From contig NZ_JABZEE010000042.1 in the NCBI RefSeq assembly GCF_013387495.1, positions 1 to 64,000 of the forward strand: a stretch of 64,000 nt of DNA, written 5' to 3'. Below the pieces are notes generated by a model. It had not been told where the DNA came from, made no database searches, and saw only the letters and a list, made by a program, of their open reading frames with translations. Positions 42,514 through 49,934 of this stretch are shown one piece after another; the first letter of the stretch is position 1; each line of letters opens with the position of its first letter. The position numbers and the translations under genes were made by a program. The DNA is from Streptomyces sp. PKU-EA00015 (lineage in GTDB: Bacteria > Actinomycetota > Actinomycetes > Streptomycetales > Streptomycetaceae).

Positions 42514-43419
42514 TCAGCAGCCGACCTTGTTGGCCGCCACCGTCCTCAGTTCCTCCAGGACGAGCGAGGTGGCCGGAACCCTCAGGTGCTCCCGCAGCAC
42601 GTACGCGAAGATCTTGCGGCGCGAGAAGGGCTGCAGGGGCCGGCCGGCGACCTTCTCGTGGCGCATGAAGTTCAGGACGAGCGCGGGGATCATCGCCACG
42701 CCGAGCCCTTCCGCGACCAGGCTCTGCACCGCGAGGTTGTCGTCGGTCATGAAGGCGATGTCGGGCACGAAGCCCACTTCGGCGCACTCGTGCAGCAGGT
42801 TGGCACGGCAGCGCGGGCACCCGGCGATCCACCGCTCCCCCGCGAGGTCGGCGAGGCGCACCATGCGCCGCCGCGCCAGGGCGTGGGCGCGCGGCAGAAG
42901 AACGGTCAACTGGTCCTCCAGCAGCGGGATCTCGACCAGTTCGCCGGGCACGTGCTGACGCAGTCCGGGGTAGGTGAAGGCGAGGGAGACGTCGCACTCG
43001 CCGCGCGCCAGCCGCCGCAGCGACTCGGGCGGCTCGTCCTCCAGCAGGTCGACGCGGATGCCCGGGTGGGAGGCGGCCAGCCGGGCCAGGGTCTCGGGCA
43101 CGAGGGTGGAGTTGGCGCTGGGGAAGGCGCAGAGGCGGACCCGGCCGGAACGCAGCCGGGTCAGGGCGTTCATCTGCTCCTGCGCGGCCGACATGGAGTC
43201 CAGGATGCCGCTCGCGTGCCGGGACAGCGCCTGTCCGGCCTCGGTGAGCCGCATGCCGCGCCCGACCCGCACGAACAGCGCGGAGCCGACGTCCCGTTCG
43301 AGGGCCTTCATCTGCTGGGTGACGGCGGGCTGGGTGTAGCCGAGGGCACGGGCCGCGGCCGAGTACGAGCCGGTCCTGACGACTTCGTGGAACGTCCTGA
43401 TGTGCCGGGAATCGAACAC
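42514..43419 (-). CDS. LysR-family transcriptional regulator
   Basis: A 301-residue LysR regulator. The winged HTH covers residues 1-60 (FDSRHIRTFHEVVRTGSYSA, ALGYTQPAVTQQMKALERDV). The periplasmic-binding-like domain follows, with RLRSGRVRLCAFPSANSTLV and VAEGLGVAMIPALVL. A CPRCRANLLHEC segment (three Cys) around residues 190-201 is unusual and could be a redox or metal sensor, which would fit the downstream cysteine dioxygenase. GTG start. Confidence 0.92.
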   Translation of the reverse strand: MFDSRHIRTFHEVVRTGSYSAAARALGYTQPAVTQQMKALERDVGSALFVRVGRGMRLTEAGQALSRHASGILDSMSAAQEQMNALTRLRSGRVRLCAFPSANSTLVPETLARLAASHPGIRVDLLEDEPPESLRRLARGECDVSLAFTYPGLRQHVPGELVEIPLLEDQLTVLLPRAHALARRRMVRLADLAGERWIAGCPRCRANLLHECAEVGFVPDIAFMTDDNLAVQSLVAEGLGVAMIPALVLNFMRHEKVAGRPLQPFSRRKIFAYVLREHLRVPATSLVLEELRTVAANKVGC

Positions 43420-43512
43420 CGGCGCATCATAGGCGAGAGCGCGCCATAAGAGATTTTTGGGGTGCGCGGAAACCGGGGGCGGCGCCGGACCGCCCCCTGT
43501 GGCCGCGTCCTC

Positions 43513-44334
43513 TCAGGGTTTGCGGGCCACCGCGCCGTAGAGGGAGATCACCGCGTCCTCGTCGACGGTCTCGTCCACGGCCAGCTCGGGATGCCACCGC
43601 GTCAGCTGGACGACACCGGGCTCGACGAGCTCCAGCCCGTCGAAGAAGCGGGACACCTCGGCGTGCGTCCGCGGGACGAGGGTGACGCCGCCCGCGGAGT
43701 ACATCTGCACGCCGCGCAGCACGGCGGCCGGGTCGAGGTCGGCCGTCAGCTGGGACAGGACGAGGTGACTTCCCGGGGGCAGCGCCGCCACGAGCCGCTC
43801 CACCAGGTCGTACGGGCGGTCCTCGTCACCGAGGAAGTGCGTGAGCGCGACCAGCGAGAGGGACACGGGCCGCGTGAAGTCGAGGGTCTTGCGCGCCTGT
43901 TCCAGGATGCGCTCCGGTTCGCGCACATCGGCCTGGATGTAGTCCGTGACGCCTTCGGGAGTGCTGCGCAGCAGGGCCTCGGCATGGGTGAGGACGATGG
44001 GGTCGTTGTCGGCGTAGACGACGCGGGACTCGGGGGCCGCGGCCTGGGCGATCTGGTGCAGGTTGGGCTCGGTCGGGATGCCGGTGCCGATGTCGAGGTA
44101 CTGGCGGACACCGGCCTGGCGCGCCATCCAGCGCGTGACGCGCTGCATGAACCAGCGGTTGGTCCGGGCGACGTGCCGGGCGGTGCCGTCGACGCCCATG
44201 ATCTGCCGGCCGAGTTCCTCGTCGACCGGGTAGTTGTCCTTGCCGCCGAGGAACCAGTCGTACACCCGGGCCGGGTGCGGCCTGCTGGTGTCGATCCTGT
44301 CGGTCCGTGCGTCGGTGCTGTCGGTTCCGGCCAT
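43513..44334 (-). CDS. SAM-dependent methyltransferase (PF04672 type)
   Basis: A 273-residue member of the actinomycete family with the N-terminal signature HPARVYDWFLGGKDNYPVD, followed by QYLDIGTGIPTEPNLHQIAQ (SAM motif I), VVYADNDPIVLTHAEALL (motif II) and THFLGDEDRPYDLVERLV. Streptomyces genomes carry many paralogues; substrates are unknown. It sits between a LysR gene and the divergent toxin island. Confidence 0.92.
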   Translation of the reverse strand: MAGTDSTDARTDRIDTSRPHPARVYDWFLGGKDNYPVDEELGRQIMGVDGTARHVARTNRWFMQRVTRWMARQAGVRQYLDIGTGIPTEPNLHQIAQAAAPESRVVYADNDPIVLTHAEALLRSTPEGVTDYIQADVREPERILEQARKTLDFTRPVSLSLVALTHFLGDEDRPYDLVERLVAALPPGSHLVLSQLTADLDPAAVLRGVQMYSAGGVTLVPRTHAEVSRFFDGLELVEPGVVQLTRWHPELAVDETVDEDAVISLYGAVARKP

Positions 44335-44623
44335 ACGAGGCTCCCCCGGTCGGTCGAGGCCCGGCTCCCGCGGGCAGATCGACCAGCGATCCTCCCAGCC
44401 TGTACGGGAGGCGACAACTACGGCCTTGTGCGGGCTGTGCGGATGGCGGGCGGCGAGGCCGTACCAGGAGGTGAACGCGTTCGTGCGCGCGGCGGGGCGC
44501 TACGGACGCCGGATGGAAACCGCGTCCCGGGGTGCTGTCCCGGTGCCTCAAGCTCCCGTGAGGCGGTGGCGATAGGCTCGTGACGCACTGCCGCAACCCT
44601 GGATTCCTGGAGCGTACGAGCCC

Positions 44624-45514
44624 GTGAACGAGTCAATCGATCCCGCGAACCCGGTCGTCGAGCACTTCGGTGTCGACGGACTGCGCCGCTACTCGACCGC
44701 TTCCCTGGCCGGTGTCGTTCTCCCCGACGAGGACGCACGAGCCGAGCTCGCGTCGACGGGTGTGCCGGTGGTCGTGGGCCCGTACTTCCGCGTGGCGTCC
44801 CGCGACGAGCCCGTGGAGCTCGGCTCCTACGCCGCACGTCATGGACAGCCGGCGCCTCCACGGCAGATGGAGCACTGGCTGCGTCTCGGTGACGACCGGG
44901 GCGCGGAGCTCTGTGTACGGCCTGACGGCGCCATTCAGGCGGTCGTGCTGTCGGAGGTGATTCCCGACATGTACGTGAGCTCCTCCGTCGCACTGTTGAA
45001 CCGTTCGCTTCTCGCCCTGGACCGGGCCGTACCCCGCATCGCGGCCGCGGACGGCATGGAGCAGGCCGCAGTGGTCTTCGCCGAACTCAACGCGGAACTC
45101 AGGGCGCTTGACCCGGCCGCGTTCGCGGAGCGCGAGAACTGGTGGCCGCGTGTCCTGGACGATGTGCGACACACGCTCAACTTCCCCTTCCACGCCGCCT
45201 TCGAGTTCCGGATGGACGACGGACGGCAGGAAATCGTGACCGACGCGACGGGGCCTGGACGCGCGCACCCGGAGGAGCGGATCTGGCAGCGCCTGTCAGC
45301 CTCCGGCATTCGCCCCGAGCAGGTCACTCGTGTGTACTGCGAGTTGGAGCCGTGCCTGATGCCCGGCCACTACTGCGCCGTATGGATGCGCACCGCACTC
45401 CCGAACGCCGAATTCACCCACAGCTTCGACTACGGCGAGACGGCGGAGTCGCGCGAGGCCGGCTTCAAGGAGCTCATCGTCGAGGCGGCCAGGCGGGCGC
45501 AGGAGGGGCAGTGA
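44624..45514 (+). CDS. SUKH-like/nucleotide deaminase fusion protein (polymorphic toxin system)
   Basis: A 296-residue protein. The N-terminal ~150 residues resemble SUKH-4-type immunity folds (VEHFGVDGLRRYSTASLAGV, VGPYFRVAS, GAELCVRPDGAIQAVVL, DMYVSSSVALLNRSLLALDR). The C-terminal part fits the XOO_2897-like deaminase family: HPEERIWQRL gives the His-x-Glu (H215, E217) and VYCELEPCLMPGHYC the two zinc Cys (C244, C251). No signal or WXG-like segment, so it is probably cytosolic. The GTG of the next gene overlaps its stop (GTGA). Confidence 0.75.
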   Translation: MNESIDPANPVVEHFGVDGLRRYSTASLAGVVLPDEDARAELASTGVPVVVGPYFRVASRDEPVELGSYAARHGQPAPPRQMEHWLRLGDDRGAELCVRPDGAIQAVVLSEVIPDMYVSSSVALLNRSLLALDRAVPRIAAADGMEQAAVVFAELNAELRALDPAAFAERENWWPRVLDDVRHTLNFPFHAAFEFRMDDGRQEIVTDATGPGRAHPEERIWQRLSASGIRPEQVTRVYCELEPCLMPGHYCAVWMRTALPNAEFTHSFDYGETAESREAGFKELIVEAARRAQEGQ

Positions 45515-47379
45515 CCGGCAACGTCTCCACACGGGGAGGAACTGAGGCCTCAGGTGTACGGCTGCGCAAGCCCGGGGCCGGCCGTGAGCCCGCGGCGGGT
45601 GCGCTGATCAGCTGGCTGGCCGACCCCCGGGCTCCGCGCCTCTGCGCGGTCACAGGCCCGACAGGCGCCGGGAAGTCGCACCTGCTGGCCTGGCTCGTGG
45701 AGCACGGTGGCACGCGAACCGAGGACAGCGCCCCGGAGCGCAGAGTGCACACGGTGGCACCGCTGCTCGAACGGAGCCTGCGAACGGCGACCTGGATGTT
45801 CGCCGACGACCTGGGCATCGTTGCCCGGGCGCCGCACGAATTGGTCGCGGCCGTGGCTGCGGATCCCCGCCGTACCGTCTTCGTTGTGCCTGAACTGCAC
45901 GGCGCGTACGAGCCGGTGGACATCGTCGAGCACTTGCTGCTGCCGCTCCTGGCACTGCCTCAGGTGCGCATGGTGATCGAGACGCGAACCGATGTTCCGT
46001 GCACGGAGGTGCTGATCGGCTCCGTAGCCGCTCCCGCTGTCATGGATCTGGCCGACCCACGCTGGACCGACCGGGCCGGATTCGACCGGTGGGCCGCCTC
46101 GATCCGGCCGACCACTGCTGAGGCGAATCCGAACCTTGTCGACGTGATCGACTGCTACCCGTCGCCGGGGCGGGCTCTGGGCTGGGCACCCGTCCCGACA
46201 GCGGCCCCCGTTTTGCCGTCGTTCGACGTCGACACACTCCTGGCCGCCGAGCCGCACCGGGTCGCGGCGTGGCTGGAGGAAGCCGAACGGACAGGGGGGC
46301 ACGTAGGCGAACTGGGTCGCGCCTGGATACGCGCCGGACAGTCCCTCCACCTCGCTCAGCCGCGCGCTTCGCGCGCCCTGGTCCTCCTCGCCGCACTGGG
46401 AAGCGGCGGCGCCGCGGCCGCCGGCGAAGCCTTGGACGTACGGGCTCGGCTCGCCGAGCATGCAGCATCCGGCCCGTGGCAGGTCGTGTGGTCGACCACT
46501 CGGGACGACGACGGCCCCGGCTGGCCTGGGCCGGTCGCCGCCCTGGCACCGGGGACGGCACAGCGCAGGGGACAGGTTCTGATTGCCGGGGTGTCAGGCG
46601 ACTTGAGGGTCATCCCTGCTCAGGGAGGGGTTCCGCAGGCGAGGCTGGCTGCGGACACGACAGGCACCCCCTTGGCCGTGTTCGGGCTGCCGGACGGAAC
46701 CGTGGTCGTGCTCGACGAGTGGGGCCGGGACCACACGGTGGGTGAGGCCTCGTATCCGGTCGGCGGAGGACTTCGCGGGCTGCTCGACGCGGCAGTGGAC
46801 GAATGGAAGCCACTGCGGGACGCCCTTCTGGAGTTCCCCGGCAGCGTGCCGGGAGACGCGCGCCTGACTGCTGCCTGTGCGGTACAGGGAGGCGCCGCAT
46901 TCGGGGATGAGACAGGTCGGGTGCATGTACTCATCCGACAGCCATCAGAGCACCCCGGACCGCCGGACGTGCTCACGCGGCAGGTTCACGAGGGCCCCGT
47001 CACGGCCCTTGCATCGCTCACCCTGGCTGCCGACGACGGTGCGGAGGGGCCGTGTCTCGTCTATTCCGGCGGGACGGATGGGAATGTCCACGTGTGGGGC
47101 CTGGGCTCCGAACCGCTTGAAGTCCCTGTCCAGGCCCGACCGTACCCCGTGACCGCCCTGTCAGCCGACGACGGCGCGGTGCTCGGCGCCGCCATCGCCG
47201 TGGCCTGGGCGGACGGTCTCGTGCGGCACGAAGTGCTGGATCCGGGATCCGACCACGCCGAATTCCACACCGCCGTACGGGAGCTCCGTCCCGGACCACC
47301 GGTTCGTGCGCTGTGTTGCCTCGACCGCTACGTGGTGATCGGCACCGACGAGATGACCGTGGTGATGGAACCCCGCTGA
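45511..47379 (+). CDS. P-loop ATPase with C-terminal beta-propeller-like region
   Basis: A 622-residue protein. Walker A VTGPTGAGKSHLLAWL is at residues 49-56, and a Walker B-like strand is RRTVFVVPELHGAYEP. The middle is helical. The C-terminal ~270 residues are beta-rich with WD40-like or Kelch-like turns (GVSGDLRVIPAQG, FGLPDGTVVVLDEWG, FGDETGRVHVLIRQ, YSGGTDGNVHVWGLGS, VAWADGLVRHEVLD). Translationally coupled to the SUKH/deaminase gene and 157 bp before the toxin gene. Its role is unknown; such ATPases recur in Streptomyces deaminase-toxin loci. Confidence 0.7.
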   Translation: MTGNVSTRGGTEASGVRLRKPGAGREPAAGALISWLADPRAPRLCAVTGPTGAGKSHLLAWLVEHGGTRTEDSAPERRVHTVAPLLERSLRTATWMFADDLGIVARAPHELVAAVAADPRRTVFVVPELHGAYEPVDIVEHLLLPLLALPQVRMVIETRTDVPCTEVLIGSVAAPAVMDLADPRWTDRAGFDRWAASIRPTTAEANPNLVDVIDCYPSPGRALGWAPVPTAAPVLPSFDVDTLLAAEPHRVAAWLEEAERTGGHVGELGRAWIRAGQSLHLAQPRASRALVLLAALGSGGAAAAGEALDVRARLAEHAASGPWQVVWSTTRDDDGPGWPGPVAALAPGTAQRRGQVLIAGVSGDLRVIPAQGGVPQARLAADTTGTPLAVFGLPDGTVVVLDEWGRDHTVGEASYPVGGGLRGLLDAAVDEWKPLRDALLEFPGSVPGDARLTAACAVQGGAAFGDETGRVHVLIRQPSEHPGPPDVLTRQVHEGPVTALASLTLAADDGAEGPCLVYSGGTDGNVHVWGLGSEPLEVPVQARPYPVTALSADDGAVLGAAIAVAWADGLVRHEVLDPGSDHAEFHTAVRELRPGPPVRALCCLDRYVVIGTDEMTVVMEPR

Positions 47380-47471
47380 GCTTCTCGGCCTCGGTGACGA
47401 GGAGAAGGTGTGAGGACTCTGTCTCACCTGTGTCACCGTCAGGAGGCTTGGGGCGTAAGTCCGTTGGTTCT

Positions 47472-47545
47472 CACACCCATACCCATACACTCGTTGGAGT
47501 GATTCTGAGTTCACGCATTGACGACGGGGGTCGGGTATGGGTGTG
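47472..47545 (+). promoter_or_regulatory. Inverted repeat covering the toxin start codon
   Basis: CACACCCATACCC (47472-47484) is the exact reverse complement of GGGTATGGGTGTG (47533-47545), and the right arm contains the ATG (47537-47539) of the deaminase toxin gene. In a transcript starting upstream of 47472, the 13-bp stem would hide the start codon, with a 48-nt loop. Confidence 0.5.
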
Positions 47546-49096
47546 CAGCTGCCTGAGGATCTGCGGGACGTCCTCGAACTCGTAGGCATCGACTGGCCGG
47601 ACATCGACGAGGACGAACTCCGCGACACGGCGCGGGAGTACCGCGAGTTCTCCCAGGAGCTGCTGGACACCGTCCGCGACAGCAACAAGGCCTGCAGTAA
47701 CGTCACAGCGGGGAAGAGCAAGGGCGCCGCAGTGGACGCCTTCAAGACTCGCTGGGGCAAGGTGTCCGGGCAGGACATGAAGAACCTGGCCACAGCAGTT
47801 GACGTGCTCGCCGACGCCATGGACAGCGGGGCAGGGTACGTCACGACCTGCAAGTACGTGATCATCGGCGACCTGACAGCCGCGGCGGCGACCATCACGG
47901 GCAGTGTCATCGCCGCGTTCTTCACCGGCGGACTCACCGCGCTCCTCGGGGCGGCTGCTGCGGCGGCACTCAAGGTGGCCGTCAGGGAAGCCATTGACCT
48001 CTTGGTCCAGCAACTCGTCGACCTCGCCGTCGAGAAGATCGAGGCCGAGGTCCTCTCCAAGCTGGAAGGCCTGTTCGACGACAAGGTCGAATCGGGTGGA
48101 CACGACGAGAACGGCAAGCTGCTGCCCAAGGGTTCGGATGCCGTGGGCCAGGACCTGTGGATCGAGTTCGCGGAGTTCGCCGACGCGATCGAGCAACTGG
48201 GCAAGGAGCACGGCCGGTTTCAGGACAAGAAGACCAAGTTCGACGGCCGGCGGGAGAAGCGCAGCATCGTCTCGAAGAAGGACGACCGCTTCTCCAAATT
48301 CGGCCAGGCCATCGACAAGGCTGAGGACAAGGTCGAGTCGACGACGCTCAAGATGTCGAAGGAGATCGAGAAGAACGTCGACGGTCTCGACAAGACGAAG
48401 AAGAGCAACGACAGCACTGACAAAGACGTCAAGGACAAGATCGACAAGTGCGACTACAAGAAACTGCGCCACGACGACGACGTCCCCATGTACCTGCTGT
48501 CGAAGGACGGCACGGTGCAGGAGCTGCTGCCCAACGGAAAACTGAAGCCGCTCTCCGCGACTGACGATTCAGGCATTCACGACCTGCTCCAGCCGAATGG
48601 AAAGGCGTGGCGCCCGAACAAAAAGGAGCAGAGTGAACAGACTTCCATCACGGCGAAGCACCCGGGCAAGGTGACGTCGACGAAAATCAACGCCTACAAC
48701 GACAGGCTGGGCCACGCCACCCAGCTCGCACGGAAGGCGCAGGACAACTACTCGTACGGGAAGAACTACGCCTCGGGCTACTATGTGGACCCCAACACGG
48801 GCAAGCGGCTGATTCTCGTGGGCTACAGTGACGGCATGCATTCGGAGCGCTCCATCGGCTACCCGCTCATCAAAAAGAAGAAGGAAGCGGGTCTGCAAGC
48901 CGTCTTCACGGAGCGGGCACCCTGCCAAAAACTTTCGAACTGTGAGCGCTGGCTCGACAAGTACTTCGCTTCCAAGAATCCTTCCCTGGAGGTGCACCAT
49001 GCTGCCGACTACGACTCCTCGGAAACCGATTCGAAGAAGAGGAACCAGCCCCACAAGGACTATATCGATGCACTGAAGAAGAATCACGGACGTTAA
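47537..49096 (+). CDS. WXG100-like polymorphic toxin with C-terminal deaminase domain
   Basis: A 519-residue toxin-like protein. Residues 1-~110 match the WXG100-like/CpnT N-terminal fold (MGVQLPEDLRDVLELVGIDW, RDTAREYREFSQELLDTVRD). A hydrophobic stretch around 115-150 (TGSVIAAFFTGGLTALLGAA) and a long Lys/Asp/Glu-rich coiled region follow. The C-terminal ~130 residues are a deaminase fold: MHSERSIGYPL (H435, E437) and FTERAPCQKLSNCERWL (C463, C469). The 3' half uses many AAG/GAA codons and is visibly less GC-rich than neighbours, suggesting transfer. Export through a type VII or related route is inferred. Confidence 0.82.
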   Translation: MGVQLPEDLRDVLELVGIDWPDIDEDELRDTAREYREFSQELLDTVRDSNKACSNVTAGKSKGAAVDAFKTRWGKVSGQDMKNLATAVDVLADAMDSGAGYVTTCKYVIIGDLTAAAATITGSVIAAFFTGGLTALLGAAAAAALKVAVREAIDLLVQQLVDLAVEKIEAEVLSKLEGLFDDKVESGGHDENGKLLPKGSDAVGQDLWIEFAEFADAIEQLGKEHGRFQDKKTKFDGRREKRSIVSKKDDRFSKFGQAIDKAEDKVESTTLKMSKEIEKNVDGLDKTKKSNDSTDKDVKDKIDKCDYKKLRHDDDVPMYLLSKDGTVQELLPNGKLKPLSATDDSGIHDLLQPNGKAWRPNKKEQSEQTSITAKHPGKVTSTKINAYNDRLGHATQLARKAQDNYSYGKNYASGYYVDPNTGKRLILVGYSDGMHSERSIGYPLIKKKKEAGLQAVFTERAPCQKLSNCERWLDKYFASKNPSLEVHHAADYDSSETDSKKRNQPHKDYIDALKKNHGR

Positions 49097-49113
49097 TCAG
49101 GAACGAAAGCGAG

Positions 49114-49668
49114 TTGAAGGTCTTGCGCACTGTGGATTTGAGCGACCTGGTGGAGTCCTTCGGTCTCGACGGCTTCACGATCTACCCCCGCATCGGCGAG
49201 CATTCCACGCTGCCCGCCGAAGCTGCCGGGTTCCTCTCCCGTGTCGGTCTACCGAATGACGATGTGTTCCTTTCGCAGACCGATCCGGAGGACGAAGGGG
49301 CTACCTGTTCGCACCACGTCGGCGCCTGGGCGGACCGCACCGAGAAGGACGTGCCGACCGAGTGCCGGGGGTGGCTCCTGCTCGGATACTTTCCGTACGC
49401 CGTCGCCGCCCTCGACCCGTCCGACGGGAAGGTCTACTCTTTTTCCGATGACGGCGAAGGGAATCCTGTCGCGATTCATCGCGACGTCGAGTCGCTCGTC
49501 CGCTCCTTGCTGATTCTGAAGAAATTCATGCGGGAGAGGGAGGACGATGTCGACCTGTCACCTGACCGGATGAAGGCCGAAGTCGAGGCCGTCGAGCCTC
49601 TCGCCTTCCTCGATGAGGACTCCCCTTGGAGCCACATGCACTTCGAGATGTCCGACGGCATCTTCTGA
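49114..49668 (+). CDS. SUKH-like immunity protein candidate
   Basis: A protein of about 184 residues directly after the toxin gene (17 bp). It has the SUKH-4 look: LVESFGLDGFTIYPRIGEHS, LPAEAAGFLSRVGLPND, GWLLLGYFPYAVAALDPSDG, KVYSFSDDGEGNPVAIHRDV and an acidic C-terminus (EREDDVDLSPDRMKAEVEAV). The TTG at 49114 is the longest start; GTG 49132 is possible. The acidity fits inhibition of a basic nuclease or deaminase domain. A terminator follows. Confidence 0.78.
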   Translation: MKVLRTVDLSDLVESFGLDGFTIYPRIGEHSTLPAEAAGFLSRVGLPNDDVFLSQTDPEDEGATCSHHVGAWADRTEKDVPTECRGWLLLGYFPYAVAALDPSDGKVYSFSDDGEGNPVAIHRDVESLVRSLLILKKFMREREDDVDLSPDRMKAEVEAVEPLAFLDEDSPWSHMHFEMSDGIF

Positions 49669-49677
49669 GGCGATGAC

Positions 49678-49705
49678 GGGCCGCCGGGACAAGCCCCGGC
49701 GGCCC
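49678..49705. terminator. Terminator hairpin
   Basis: An 11-bp stem (49678-49688 with 49695-49705) and 6-nt loop, between the convergent immunity and ybdD-like genes. Confidence 0.7.
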
Positions 49706-49724
49706 ACGTCCGGTTCACTCTCGG

Positions 49725-49934
49725 TCAGCAGCAGCGGCTCTGCGGATTCTCCTCGCGGTGGCGGGCGCGCAGCCGCTCGTACGTCCGCCGGGTCGGGACC
49801 GGGGCACCGGGGTGGTTCTCCCGGTGTCGCCGGCAGAAGCGGTCGTAGTCCGCCGCCCCCGAGATCTCCCTCAGGTACCACCGGACGCCCCGCAGCAGGC
49901 GCGTAAGAGGTTCGGTCAGCGGGCCGGTTCTCAT
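49725..49934 (-). CDS. YbdD/YjiX family small protein
   Basis: A 69-residue protein of the DUF466 (YbdD) family: VRWYLREISGAADYDRFCRR, HRENHPGAPVPTRRTYERLR and the conserved Cys pair at the end (QSRCC). Its ATG overlaps the cstA stop (ATGA), the standard cstA-ybdD arrangement. In E. coli the pair YbdD-CstA or YjiX-BtsT is needed for pyruvate or peptide uptake. Confidence 0.92.
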   Translation of the reverse strand: MRTGPLTEPLTRLLRGVRWYLREISGAADYDRFCRRHRENHPGAPVPTRRTYERLRARHREENPQSRCC

